Source: Mycteria americana
Lineage: Eukaryota; Chordata; Aves; Ciconiiformes; Ciconiidae
DNA length: 64,000 nucleotides
Reading direction: 5' to 3'
Assembly (NCBI RefSeq): GCF_035582795.1
Contig: NC_134365.1
Span: 135,993,077 to 136,057,076, forward strand
Shown: one piece after another, positions 36,016-48,515 of the stretch
How positions within the stretch are numbered: the stretch's first letter is position 1
Layout of the letters: every line of letters starts with the position of its first letter
Notes under the pieces: generated by a model
What the model was told of the DNA's origin: nothing
Databases searched by the model: none
The model's input: the letters and a program-made list of their open reading frames with translations, nothing else
Translations under genes and position numbers: made by a program

Positions 36016-38937
36016 TTTGTTCCTAGGTTTTAAAATTAAGTACAGCTTTGTTAGAGCTGAATTCAGTGTCACCTGGCCCTGAGCATTACAAGGCAATGGC
36101 TACACAGTTTTTTCTAAATTTTTTTTTCTCAGTAACATCAAATGGGATCTTCTGTACAATTTTGGCCTAAAAACTCAGAATATTTTGACTGTTTTACTGG
36201 TTTATGTTTGGATGTTAGATTTTTGGTTTACATTTGGATGTTAGATTTTTGCTTGCATTACTATCAGTCAGACAAGCCCTGAACAAATGGCCAAAGGCAG
36301 CGCTAGCCCAAGGCTTCTCAGCAGTTTTGGGGAGGCTGAGTTGGCTAAGCAAAATTTGGAGCTGTGTCTTGGGCCAGGGGCAGAAAGGAGTGGAGGGAGG
36401 TATAAAACTGTAAGGAGAGCTGTATGGAGCTGGGTCTGTGGCTCCCAAGGCCTGGGTAGAGATGGGGAGCATGGGCACCGTGACCTGCCTGAGCAGCACT
36501 GCTGCCGATGGACTTCTCTGCCAGCAGCAGCAACCAGCATGACTTTCCAGGGCCCTGGCACAAGCAAAGTAAGCAGTAGGGCCATGATAATTTTGTTGCT
36601 TCTGGCAGTCAGCTGTCCTAGGCAAATCCTGGCTTTGCCCATGGTTCTGGTTGACCCTGCACAAAGATGGCTATTTATTCAAGCTGTGTATCTCCTTGAT
36701 GTGTTTCCCTTGCCTACAAACCCTAGGAGTCTTTGCCTGAAGGGCCAAGGTGTGCTGCAAATATACACTTGCTTGCAAAATATTTGCTAAGGAGTAATTC
36801 ACTGTAAAGCCACAGGAAAGGGAGGAAAAGGGGAATGTCTCTTCAGAACGCAGCTGGTGGAGGCTAGGAAGGGTCGCCTGTGTACCTACCATCTTGATGA
36901 GAACAAGATTTACCATGCTGGTTTTCAGATTATGGGTCTTCTGCAGAGTTGGTCAAAATCAGTGAGAAGCTTCCTATTGACTTCTGTATGTTTTCAGTCA
37001 AACCCATTGTGTATTAGCTTTCAAATATATCAATATGTGTATATTTGCAGTCAAACATACAAGCCTATAACACTTTGACATAAAACAGGGAAATCATTAA
37101 AAGGTTTTAAGATTGTGTGTCCGATGTTCAGAGTTTGGAAGCGCACGATTAACTTCAGCTGTACTGAAACAATGAGTAAACATGAAGAAGAGTTCATGTT
37201 TGAATACAAACTATTTTTAAGTGTTTGTTAATCTTACAGTGCCTGCCAAATAAGGCAGAATTTATTTATTTTTGTCTGACTAACTTCAACTGCTTTAGAG
37301 TCCCATAAACTTTATACAATTATGCCTTGGATCTTTTTACTATACAGTACCGCGCCCCTTTGCTCTACTTTTTCTTCAAGCATCTGACTCCTATTTCGTA
37401 TGACAAGCAGTGTTCTCCCAGATCCTTCGCCAGCTAGACTCCAGCATTCTCTTGCTGGTGCCATATAATGGAGCTGACAGAAAAATTTCTTTCCCATCAG
37501 AAACCTCAATAGTCACTCATTTGTTTTAAATTATGTTTCTTAGAACATTTCCCATTTTTTTGCAGGTGGCTACTTTTTTTCTCAAACAAAGCTAATATTT
37601 TAAGTGAGTCAACTATTTTGATTTACATATTAGCCAAATAAAACAAACTTGTGAAATTCTGCTAGCCCATTTACCTGAAGCGGTACTTTTTAGTGAGGAA
37701 AGGAACTGTGTAAGTGGGATGGAGTGGGTATGGGCAAGGAAAATTCATGTGTTATATTTTTCTACAGCAGCATGACAGTAATTTTCAGCAAGGCTCATAG
37801 CAATTTGTTTTAGTCTCCTGTGAAATGGGTTCATTTTTTTTCCATTAATTTTTCATCAATTTTTCAGTGAGAGCAGAGAAGCAGACTGAGCATCTGGTTT
37901 CCACAAAGACTAGAACACACATTTTTAAGATTTGCAGGGTGGCTGGGTAGATATATCTTGCTTGGGTTTTATATGCATTTTATGTGCTTTTGTTTTTTTC
38001 TCCAGAATTTAACTCCTAAAAACATTTTAAGCCATTCTAATTGCAACATACAGTCTGCTATTCAGATATTCAGCTCAATCAATGCTTTAAAGAATCTGAA
38101 GATTTATGTTGGAAAGAAGAGTTCAGTAAGCCCATTTCAGAACACATTATGACTGCACATCAATTTCCAATACTAACGTTCATCCTGAGAGAGTTCTAAT
38201 AAGGAAAACTCAGTGATGGTAATCACAGCTATCTGTGAGGAATAGGCAGCAATGAAACCAAGGGATGCACAATATAAGAATATTATTTTTACCTATTTTT
38301 GACTTGGGCAGGCTGTTGAAATGGAGGAAGACAAGACTACATTTGGTATATGGGGTCATGATAGTGTGGCCACCAACCACTTGAAAAGCTAGTAAGGAAA
38401 GACGGACAAACAGAATTTGTGAGAGAATATTTCTCAATGACTGGAAAAGTGTTTGAGACAAGTGATCCAGCTGGCTGACCCAAAGCGGTGTAAATCTTGT
38501 AGATTTCCAGTGTGGATTTTTTTATAGCTCTTCTAGGAGAAGTTTAGCTGAAAGAGCAGATCAGAAAACAGAAGCAAAGGAAATCTGAGCCAGTGTGAGT
38601 TTTCCTGTTATTTTTCCACTTTTTGAACACTTACATTTGGTCAGCTGAAGAGCTCCCTCATTTGTTCTGCATACTTCTTTCCACTTGTACAGCAGAATAA
38701 AGGCCAGAGGTGGAAATACAAAATGGTGGTGCTTCAGGGTGTTGTATTCAACTGATTTTCTTTCTGGTTTGCCTTAATCTGGTGCTGATTTTAGTAATTA
38801 GATTCTGCACTTGGCCTACCTATAACTGAAATATTTATAAAGACTCATGTAGTCTGAAGCTTGCTTGTTAGCTATACATTAAAGAATGTTCAAGAGCATA
38901 AATTATTCCAGGAAGGGAACAGAATAAAATACTCAAC
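36016..38937. other. Intergenic, no gene seen
   Basis: Contains one 26 bp tandem duplication at 36199-36250 and a moderately GC-rich stretch at 36,290-36,560 without a convincing frame. Confidence 0.55.
36199..36250 (+). repeat. Two-copy 26 bp tandem repeat
   Basis: Two adjacent 26 bp units sharing TTTGGATGTTAGATTTTT, differing at two positions. Confidence 0.85.
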
Positions 38938-38951
38938 AATTTGCCTCTGGA

Positions 38952-39556
38952 TTGACTTGTTGTTCTCCGGGTACCCAGCCCCCTGAGCTGGAAGACAGGG
39001 ACAGGGAGCAGAATGAAGCCCCCATAATCCAAGGGGAAATGGTTAGCAACCTGCTACACCACTTAGACACACACAAGTCTATGGGGACGGGTGGGATGCA
39101 CCCAAGGGTCCTGAGGGAGCTGGCGGAAGTGCTCACTGAGCCACTTTCAATCCTTTATCAGCAGTCCTGGCTAACCGGGGAGGTCCCAGATGACTGGAGG
39201 TTAGCAAATGTGACGCCCACCTACAAGAAGGGCCGGAGGAGGATCTGGGGAACTACAGGCCTGTCAGCCTGACCTCGGTACTGGGGAAGGTTATGGAGCA
39301 GATCATCTTGGGTGCCATCACACAGCACATACAGGACAACCAGGTGATCAGGCCCAGTCAGCATGGGTTCATGAAGGGCAGGTCCTGCTTGACCAACCTG
39401 ATCTCCTTCTATGACAAGCCGACCCACTTAGTGGATGAGGGAAAGGCTGTGGATGTTGTCTACCTGGACTTCAGTAAAGCCTTTGACACTGTTTCCCACA
39501 ACATTCTCCTGGAGAAAATGGCTGCTCATGGTGTGGACAGGCATAAAACAGGGTAA
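38952..39556 (+). pseudogene. CR1 ORF2 fragment, N-terminal half of RT (frame-shifted)
   Basis: Two frames, 38952-39272 and 39293-39556. They encode the RT finger region (SWLTGEVPDDWRLANVTP) and palm motif A (VVYLDFSKAFDTVSHNILL). Small indels break the frame at each junction. Confidence 0.85.
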
Positions 39557-39588
39557 AAAACTGGCTGGCTGGCTGGGCCCAAAGAGTT

Positions 39589-40521
39589 GTGGTGAATGGA
39601 CTTAAATCCCGTTGGTGGCCGGTCACAAGTGGTGTTCCCCAGGGCTCAGCACTGGGGCCAGTTCTGTTTATCTTTATCAATGACCTGGATGAGGGCATCA
39701 AGTGCACCCTCAGCAAGTTTGCAGACGATACCAAGTTGGGCGGGAGTGTTGATCTGCTTGAGGGTGGGAAGGCTCTGCAGAGGGACCTGGACAGGCTGGA
39801 TCGATGGGCTGAGGCCAGTTGTATGGGGTTCAACAAGGCTAAGTGCCAGGTCCTGCACTTGGGTCACAGCAGCCCCATGCAACGCTACAGGCTTGGGGGA
39901 GAGTGGCTGGAAAGCTGCCCAGCAGAGAAGGACCTGGGAGTGCTGGTCAACAGCCGGCTGAATATGAGCCAGCAGTGTGCCCAGGTGGCCAAGAAGGCCA
40001 ATGGCATCCTGGCTTGTATCAGGAATTGTGTGACCAGCAGGACTAGGGAAGTGATCGTCCCCCTGTATGCGGCACTGGTGAGGCTGTACCTTGAATGCTG
40101 TGTTCAGTTCTGGGCCCCCCACTACAAGAGAGACATGGAGGTGCTGGAGCGTGTCCAGAGAAGGGCAACGAAGCTGGTGAAGGGTCTGGAGCAGAAGTCT
40201 TCTGAGGAGCGGCCGAGGGAACTGGGGTTGTTTAGCCTGGAGAAAAGGAGGCTGAGGGGAGACCTTATTGCTCTCTACAACTCCCTGAAAGGAGGTTGTA
40301 GCAAGGTGGGGGTCAGTCTCTTCTCCCAAGTAACAAGCCATAGGACAAGAGGAGACAACCTCAAGTTGTGCCAGAGGAGGTTTAGCTTGGATATTAGGAA
40401 AAATTTCTTTACCGAGAGGGTTGTCAAGCATTGGAACAGGCTGCCCAGGGAAGTGGTAGAGTCCCTATCCCTGGAGGTACTTAAAAGAGGTCTAGATGTG
40501 GTGCTTAGGGACATGGTTTAG
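39589..40521 (+). pseudogene. CR1 ORF2 fragment, C-terminal part of RT, 310 open codons
   Basis: Open without stop from [19 protein letters not shown] through [13 protein letters not shown] to the normal CR1 ORF2 end at VVLRDMV. It lacks the RT N-terminal half in frame and so cannot act alone. Confidence 0.85.
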
Positions 40522-40607
40522 TGGTGGAGTTGGCAGTGCTAGGTTAATGGCTGGACTTGATGGTCTCAAAGGTCTTTTCCAACCTAAATGATTCTATGAT
40601 TGTATGA

Positions 40608-43600
40608 CTTTTCCTGGACAGTAGATAGGAATAACTTCTTCATTTCTTCCAGCGCCTGTAGTTTTGATTCAGCCATGCCTCTTGTTGCAGATTGTCTGTG
40701 CCAGCAAAAGACTTATCACTAGGAAGACCAAAACATGTTGCAGAGAACGGTATGCCTTGGATCAGCTTAAGTGTTTGACACTCAAGGTGCCGTCCTGCCC
40801 TCATAAGTGTCATTGATTTTCTTGTTAATATGTTAGAATTAATGTAAGACCCACAATGACACTGAAATGAGCACTTGAGGCTATTATTGTAGCATTTTAT
40901 ATTAAAGACCGCATGTTTGGTTTTTTTTTATTTTTAAATAAAGTATCAGCCCCATGAAAGCCAGGGTGAGACACTGTCACCTTCTGAGACTCATTACCCC
41001 TTAGATCAGGGCTACTTAACAGTTTAGTGGGACAGATGCCAGTTTTAGGCACATCTGCTGTCCATTTGTGCTGCTCTCTCAACTCACTTAGACGGGATTA
41101 TTGATCATCAAAGAAAGGGCCCAAGCATGTGCAATCACAGTAGGATAAGTCTGAACTGTTAGAGGCTGAGTAAAATCACCCTACAAACTGCCAGCTGCCT
41201 TCTCTGATCTAGACTGTTACTCTCTGGTATTATTTCTTACCAGACCTCGGTTTTGCAAGACTTATTTCTTCCATAGCTGGAAAACTGCTGTAACTGGGCG
41301 GATGAGCACTTAAGGAGGAGAGAATTTTGTTAACAAGACTATCATTCAGCATCAGGGAAGTCACAGTTAATTGTAACCCTTTGTCATACCAGATGACCAA
41401 TCTAAGAATATAATGAGTCTATGAGAAATCCAAACACAAGGACCTCAAAATGAGAGTTTCTGACAATACTTCTTTTCAAGCCATTGTTACAAGGACACTA
41501 ATTCTGAAAACAAAGGCTTGCATCCTCTTCTTGCATGTACAAAGCTACATTGTTAATAAAGAATCCAATGCACAGAAAAACAGAAGAAGGAGGCAACAAC
41601 AGGGTCCCATCCACACAGAGCATAAAGTCAGAGGAAAGGCACAGAGAGAACAGGTTTCCAATAAATGTTGTCATGCAAAACAGAAAGAATGACAGGTTTA
41701 GGAACACCTACAAAATGTGCCTCAAAACAAACATGTACATGAAGATGCTGCATTGGCAGACAGAAGAGTACAGGGAGTACAGTGCATGACATTGGAGAGT
41801 GCCTGCAACGATAAAAGGTTAACAGCCGTGGTACATTTTTTTCTCGGGGGTCATTCTGTGACAATAGCCATCCACTGTGGATGATAAAAGCCTGGGATTT
41901 CCAGCAAAAGTTCATACTAGAAATAGGATTTAAATGGGAGTGAAATATAAAATAAATTCAAAATTGCTTATGGACAACAATTTAAGATTAGAAACAAAAA
42001 TCATGCAAATGAGAAATCAGAACCATAAGGCCAAATGAAAGGATTCACAGGTTTACCTGAAAAATGGTGGGGTCATCTTATAGTTTCATAGTTTCATATG
42101 AAACTTCATCATAGTTTCATATACAGAGGTGAGGCATGCTGTCTGAGCTCATTATTTAGACTTTATGGTCACTGAAGAGAGGTAAACAATCCTACAGGAT
42201 GGTTCACTTTACCCTAAAATATCACCAGTTAAATAAATGGCCCTCTGGAGACTGGCTTAGAATATGCACTTAATTTGAAACAGCCATATGTACGTGAGAA
42301 GAATCACATGTAATATGATCATGATAGAAAAGAAAGACAGGCGTTACACATTAGTTTGTACTAAGTAGAATAAACCAGAAAATGTTCAAGGGACCCTCTC
42401 AACCATGAAAACAAATATCTTACCTTCATTGTCACAATTTCAAAGCAATGCATGCTTACTATGCATCTAGGATTAGACCCAAGTTCAGAGCAAAAAAAGG
42501 TTAGTAGGTGGGTTTCACTGGTGCATTTGTACTCATTAAACTATCAGAGGATATTACAGTTTTTGCTGTCCTTACTTTTTTTTTCGTTTAAGGAGAAACA
42601 GAAGGACAAGAAGAATCCAGGAATTTGGTGATACCCATCTTTTGCATCCTCCAACAGTTTCTGAAATAGCATTTTAATTTCCTTTTTCATAGCTCCTGTT
42701 AAACAAGCAAAACCCACAATAACTGTTTAACTTGCACTCCCAATGGGTTTCAGAGATTTTTTTTCTTTGGTGTGGCCAGTGCTGGAATAACGCAGATACC
42801 TCTAGTGGATTTTTTTAAAGCACACTAAAAAAGAAGGGGAATTTTACCATCTCTTCATGCTCTGACCCTGCCAAATGCTACATAGGCTGAAATTTGCACA
42901 GGAGTTTGGCTTCATTGCTAGACATACAGAAATCTTGTTCATTCTTCTTATTATTAAAAATATTACTGCAACTATCCTCCATATCCAGCCAACAATGGAA
43001 AATAGATCTATGGGAAGGCTGAGCTAAGGTAATCTTGGTTCCTTGGACTTACATACGTTGCTTTTGAAACAGTCTCTTCTCCATGTAGTCAAGGGCAAGA
43101 GTCTACATTTACCTCTGACCTGTTACTTTTATTTTGCACATTGCAGTAGAGAGATTCCTGAAGCACATTTTACAACATGCAGGTTTCCCTCTCTGAAATC
43201 AATACATCGGATACTGTTATTGTAGTAACTCTTCTTTTTGGAATCTGGACCTGGTTCCTTAGGCTTGTAGTTTGTGAAATAAAGTCATTCCAGTCACAGA
43301 GAGCCAGTAAGCAAGAGATAAGGATATGTCTGACTCATAGCTTTCCAACCTGACAAAGCTATACTACCAGCAGTTTTTAACTGAGGATGACACTGTTTCT
43401 AAAAATCTTTACATTTCCAGCCTCTGGTAGATAATAAGTATAATGGAAATCAGAGTGAAGTTCTCTAGCTTGCCAGCCAAATTAGCCCCAATCCTGCAAA
43501 TACTTTTGTAGAGGCTTAACTTTACATCCAGGAAAGCAGACCCCATTACGGGTCTGCTCATTTTAGTAAAATCAAGCATATGTCCAGTGATTGCATAGTT

Positions 43601-44239
43601 GCAGGGAGGAGTGAGGCAGGATGAAAGGAAATCCTAAACTGGTTCAGTCCCCTTCATTGTGTAATTTACAAATTGTACTGGAGGGAGCTTTCATGTGCCA
43701 TATGGTCTAATTTGCAACAGGATGAACTTCATCAACACCTACAAGAAGTCCTGTTTCTTCTACATATGTGAATTGGCACAAGATAACGTTCTCTAAGGAA
43801 CCCCTGACCTTTGGCCTTCCTGTCCCAAAAAAAAAAGTTATGTACAACTGGAGAGCTCACATCTAGTTATGATTTAGTGTTCCCTTTCAGGACACAGCTG
43901 ATATACAGAAGACCCAACTGTCCTTTTGAACAGGGAACATCCTGCCTTTCCTAAGAGAAAATTAAGAAACTGGTACAGAATGGACTTGAGCATCACCTTG
44001 GGTTACTTTGAGCAGAACTGTGTGAATATCTAATATTTGGTAGTTCGTCAAAAGCTTTGCGTCCAGACCTTTTAACCACTTCCTAAAATCAAAGAAATTT
44101 GGAAAATTAAAGTCAAGATTCAGAAGTGCTGTTCATGTTATGGTGGTGGTACTAGCCTCAAACTTTACAATAGAATGACTAAAACGTTAGTCTGAGGTAT
44201 GCAGACCTTGGCTCAAATCCTTTTCTTGCATGACTTGGA
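40608..44239. other. Intergenic, no gene seen
   Basis: AT-rich. Contains a TAGTTTCATA repeat cluster with a 16 bp perfect palindrome at 42090. No exon with matched splice sites and a plausible protein was found. Confidence 0.55.
42081..42122. repeat. TAGTTTCATA cluster with perfect 16 bp palindrome
   Basis: Direct copies of AGTTTCATA at 42082, 42090 and 42113. AGTTTCAT joined to its complement ATGAAACT at 42090-42105 makes a perfect palindrome. Confidence 0.85.
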
Positions 44240-44730
44240 GCAAGAATTTGACACCATCTCCCTCAGCACTCCCCTCCGGAAGATGAGGAAACTGTGCCCA
44301 TTGATGGATGGGAGAGGAAACAGTGATGGAGGATCTGGAGGCTGAGGAAGCGTGGGGCTGAACAAGTAGACTATTAGGTGGATTCAAAACTGGCGGGACT
44401 GTCAGGCTCAAAGCAGCAGCCAATGGTTCAGTGTTTGGCTGGTGGATGAACACCACTAGCAAGCAGAGTATGGCAGGAGGTCAGTACGAGGGCCCATATT
44501 GTTCAATGTTTTCATCGATGACCATTCTCAGGAAATTTACATCTGACACTAAGCTGGGGGGAGCGTCTGGCATGAGTTTCCAGAGGGTCCAGAGGGACCT
44601 CAAGAAACTTGTGGGCTGGGCCAGGAGAAACCTCAGTGCAAATACCTGCACTTTGGGCAGAATAATCCCATGTGCCAGAAGAGGCTGGGAAGCATCTGGC
44701 TAGGTAGCAGTCCTGCTGCCTGTACCCAAG
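44240..44730 (+). mobile_element. Old, degraded CR1 LINE fragment (RT region)
   Basis: Matches CR1 ORF2 order with many changes: tttgacaccatctccctcag, later tattgttcaatgttttcatc and gatgacc, then tctgacactaagctgggggg, then tgcactttgggcagaataat ending near gtagcagtcctgctg. Heavily mutated, so much older than the two copies at 31 and 39 kb. Confidence 0.8.
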
Positions 44731-46680
44731 CCTCCTGGAAATGTAGGGCACTTTCTTTTTTTCCCTGACATTGTGAGAGCAAAATTGTTACTCCTGCAAA
44801 TTTTGCACTTTGGGGCAGTAACTTCAAAGGCTTGGGAAAGGTTTCATTCATCAATGTGGAAATACAGATAAGTATTAAGAAATACTTAGTATAATCCATG
44901 CTTGTATAAAATGGGAAGTAGTGTGAAAAATCAGGAAAATTATTTTATCCTTGTTCATAGTGCTGGTACTGGAATAGTGCGTACTGTTCTGAAACCTCTA
45001 TGCAGAAGGAGAGGAAAGTGAAAAACAACTGACTCAAAATGGTTATAATGCCTTACAGTGAAGAGCACAACCTGTTTATATACACAAAATAAACATTTCA
45101 TACATAAAATATCACCCTTGATACTTTTACCATGGACAATCTAGTAGGGAAAAACAACAAGAAGCAATGGCCAGAAAATTTGAGCTACTAGGAAAGAAGC
45201 ACATGTTTTTAATAGTGGCGATAATGACACCCAAATAAATTACCAAGAGAAGCCTAGGGTTCTCCATCCTCAAACTGACATTGCCTAAAATGCTTTCCAG
45301 AGCTGAGTGCAAGTTATTAGATTCAATATATGAGTCGCTGGGTGCCATGCCATGGATGACATTATGCAGGAAATCAGGCTGGTGGGGTAATGACTTCACA
45401 ATCTATGAATCTACAAGATTTTATTCGCCAAACTCTGCTATTCCTTTGGACATTCTTGCAGATTTCAATACTATTATAATATTTATCAAAGTGATAGAGA
45501 TAAATTACGAATTATTTTCTTCTCTTTACCCTTATGTATTGTCTCCATATGTTGCAACAGAGAAGACAAAGCCATTATTTCATTTCATTTCATTTTCTGA
45601 GGAAGTCTTCTACCCGAGAGTGTTGATGAATCATAGTTTGTTAGGGTGGCCCCTGCAAGTCCACATTTATAATAAATGTCTTAAAGGAAGATCTGAGGGA
45701 AAGTAACAGTAAATCATATTCCAAACAGCACTTCCAAGACAAAGTCATTATTAAAATTATGATTATTAATGTGTTGTATTTATTAAGACAAATGTGACAT
45801 GTTACATTTGAGGTTACCAGCCTGTGGTTGGAGTTTAGATTTATTTTTTAAAGCAGATGACATAATATCTGTGATGCTAAGTGAGCTTTCATTCTGTTCT
45901 CAGAAAAAAAACATCCAAAGTAGCTCTGACTGCACAGAGAATTACATTGGTGCAAAAAGAATCTACTCTAAGGTTTCATCTGGTTGCTGATTTATGAACT
46001 TGGGCAATGCAATGTTGCTTTAAAATAGAAATCTAAAATTCATGCAACTCCTTCCACAGACTGGTAACCTCAAATGCATCTTATTAAATGCGCTGCATTA
46101 ATAATTCACTTAATTTTAATCATTACTGTGAATTGCTGTTTGGGATACAATTTGATTTTACTTTTCCTCAAATTTGCCTTTATAATGACTTAAAACTGAG
46201 CCATAACTTTCCTCCCAAAATCACATGACAAAATGTATTCAATCCTTTACTACTCAGTGTCTAAAGTTTTTCATACAACATGAGCCGGCGCAGTTTTACC
46301 AGGGAAAAGTTTTGGCCTTCTACATTTGCATGAGCATAATTCCCAGTGCAATCAGAATCTCCCCAGACTGATGCTGGTTTTATGAAGGCAGAATGAGACT
46401 CACTTTACACATTAGGTATCATTCCATTGTGCATATCGGTGAATTTCAACTTTTTTGGAGTTGTTGACCTTTCATAGTTTTCCAAGAGAAATACAGATCC
46501 CTGGATAGAGAATTGAAATTATAATACCAGTAGCCTTGGGTTTTATAGTCCCATTTTTGAAGACCTTTCAGAAGGAGTCAACAAATCCCCAGGGGGCTGT
46601 GGGACACAGTGTGAAAACCACTGCACTGAAGGCTGCTCTTAGAGGAAATAATTGCCAGCCTACGCCGTGACCGATAGAGA

Positions 46681-46699
46681 TCTCTCTCTCTCTCTCTCT
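46681..46699 (+). repeat. (TC)n microsatellite
   Basis: An uninterrupted TC dinucleotide repeat. Confidence 0.9.
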
Positions 46700-47871
46700 G
46701 TTCTGCAGGGCACAAAGCAACCTCAGCTTCATCTCCCTCCTTTCCATTGCTGCAGTCACACTGGAAGAGCAGGACTCCTGATCCATCACAAACAAAGCAT
46801 AACTAAAGTACTTACTTAGAATTAAAAATACACGGAGAAGGGAGAAATCTGATTCCAGACAATTTCTTATTTCCAGTCTCTGAGCAGAACACCCCATTTT
46901 AGAGCCTATTTCCAAAACAGTGTGCTTCCTCTTCAGTGCAGGCATTGACTCACGCTGAGGAATGTATTCCATTACAGCCGTGCTGGCTTGCACCGTAACC
47001 TCATGTAGAACCAGTTAGTTGCTGTGGTGACAGCGACCAACAAACAGAAAAAAATCATGAACTCTTTCAGGACTGGTCAGAGCAGTTTAATGACAGCATC
47101 CACGCTTAAAACTTTAAAACTTTCTTGTTTTGTTTTCTTTTAAAAGGATGCTCAACCATTCCAGTAAACATCTAATATCGTCCTAAGGCCATCTATGTCT
47201 CCTCCTGAGACATTGTTTCACCCATCTTGTACATTTTTGCAGCTACAGAGGCTGTAATCTATAGCCATTATTTCAAGCAAATCTAGAGTTTATCTCCATA
47301 ATAACAAATTGAACCAGTTAAACTTGGTGAAACCCCACTGTCTTTTGGAGAGGTACGTGAAGACAGACTCTAAGCTTCTTGGTGCAGATAATGTTCATCT
47401 AGTGCTGAAATCAGTACAATACCTTTATAACCTGAAATCAACTATAACGTTCAATGGGGGTGTTCGGAAAATGAGGTATGATAAATATAACATTGCATTG
47501 TTTTAAGAGAGAGGTACAAACTCCCTGAAAACTCACAAAAAATAAAGGTCATAACTATCTTCATTATTACTTTCATTTTCTAACTTATTAACAATTTCAA
47601 GAAAGACATAGTGTGGGATGCAGTCTATAAAAAGGTGGAGATTTCTCATTTTAAAAAGAAGAAATGTTTCACAAGTCCCTTATTCAGTTTTGAGCTTGGT
47701 AATGTTTAGCTCTGCAGATGCAATCCAGTGACAATGAGATGGGTGTAAACTGGTTCAGTTTAGTGCAAGGATGCTGAGCTGTTACCTGCTCTATGCTAAA
47801 GGAGGTGGAGCTTGGGGGAAAAAGAGGTTACTCAGAAAGCGTTCATATAGCAAGGAGGAGATGTGTACATC

Positions 47872-47910
47872 AGAAGGAGATTATTGTGTCAAGGAGGAGA
47901 TTATTGTGTT
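47872..47910 (+). repeat. Two-copy tandem repeat, about 20 bp
   Basis: AAGGAGATTATTGTGTC followed by AAGGAGGAGATTATTGTGTT, with a further partial copy (caaggaggagatgtg) just upstream at 47851. Confidence 0.8.
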
Positions 47911-48207
47911 CTCTTCCCTCAGATTATTTTGTTCAGTTTGATCAATAAAGAACCAAGGGAAGGATCTCACTACAGGCAAGTTTGGCTTTTTTTGTTCAAT
48001 CTCTCCACCATTTATAGTGACTGCTAAAAACTGTGATTACAGTTTTGTCCATTGCACAGCTATGAAAGAACTGAGTTTCTCTTCTTCTCTCAATACATTT
48101 CCTTTTAGAAGAGTGTTGTAGTTAAAGTTGATTGTGAAAAACTGTTTCTAGCTGTGGAACTCACGGACCTCCTAGAAGTGTCAGGAGAACCCAAGCAGAT
48201 TTTCAAC

Positions 48208-48515
48208 CGAATCACAGAACCACAGCACAGCCCAGGCTGGAAGGGACCTCGAAAGATCATCTGGTCAAAACTTTCATGGGAAAGGAAGCCTAGATGAGAT
48301 TATCTAGCACCCTGTCCAACTGCATCTTGAAAACCTCCAGTGATGGGTACTCCACCATGTCCCTGGGGAGGTTGTTCCAGTGATTGATTATTCTCACTGT
48401 GAAAAATTTCTTTCTTAATTCAAGATGAAACCTCTGCTGGTACAACTTGTACCCCTCTTGTCTTCTCCATGTGGCTCCTTGTGAAGAGAGAGCCTCTGTC
48501 TTCCTTGTAACTGGA
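48208..48515 (-). mobile_element. CR1 LINE fragment (3' end, antisense)
   Basis: Reads on the plus strand as antisense CR1: gaatcacagaaccacagcac, then aggctggaagggacctcgaa, atggggaggttgttccagtg-like sequence (ccctggggaggttgttccag) and tgaaaaatttctttcttaat. Moderately diverged. Confidence 0.88.

Larger units (their letters stand above)
38938..40607 (+). mobile_element. CR1 LINE, young copy 2 (1.7 kb)
   Basis: Starts within ORF2 between the endonuclease and RT regions (tgttctccgggtacccagcc), covers most of the RT including AFDTVSH and FADD (39718-39729), the C-terminal domain and the 3' UTR, and ends at an ATTCTATG-type tail. Same strand and subfamily as copy 1 about 8 kb upstream. One frame shift near 39,555 and another near 39,240 split the ORF. 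Confidence 0.95.
44731..48207. other. Intergenic, no gene seen
   Basis: Contains a (TC)n microsatellite at 46681-46699 and a two-copy 20 bp tandem repeat near 47872-47910 (GGAGATTATTGTGT). The 46,080-46,200 stretch is AT-rich with several homeodomain-like ATTA cores. Confidence 0.5.
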
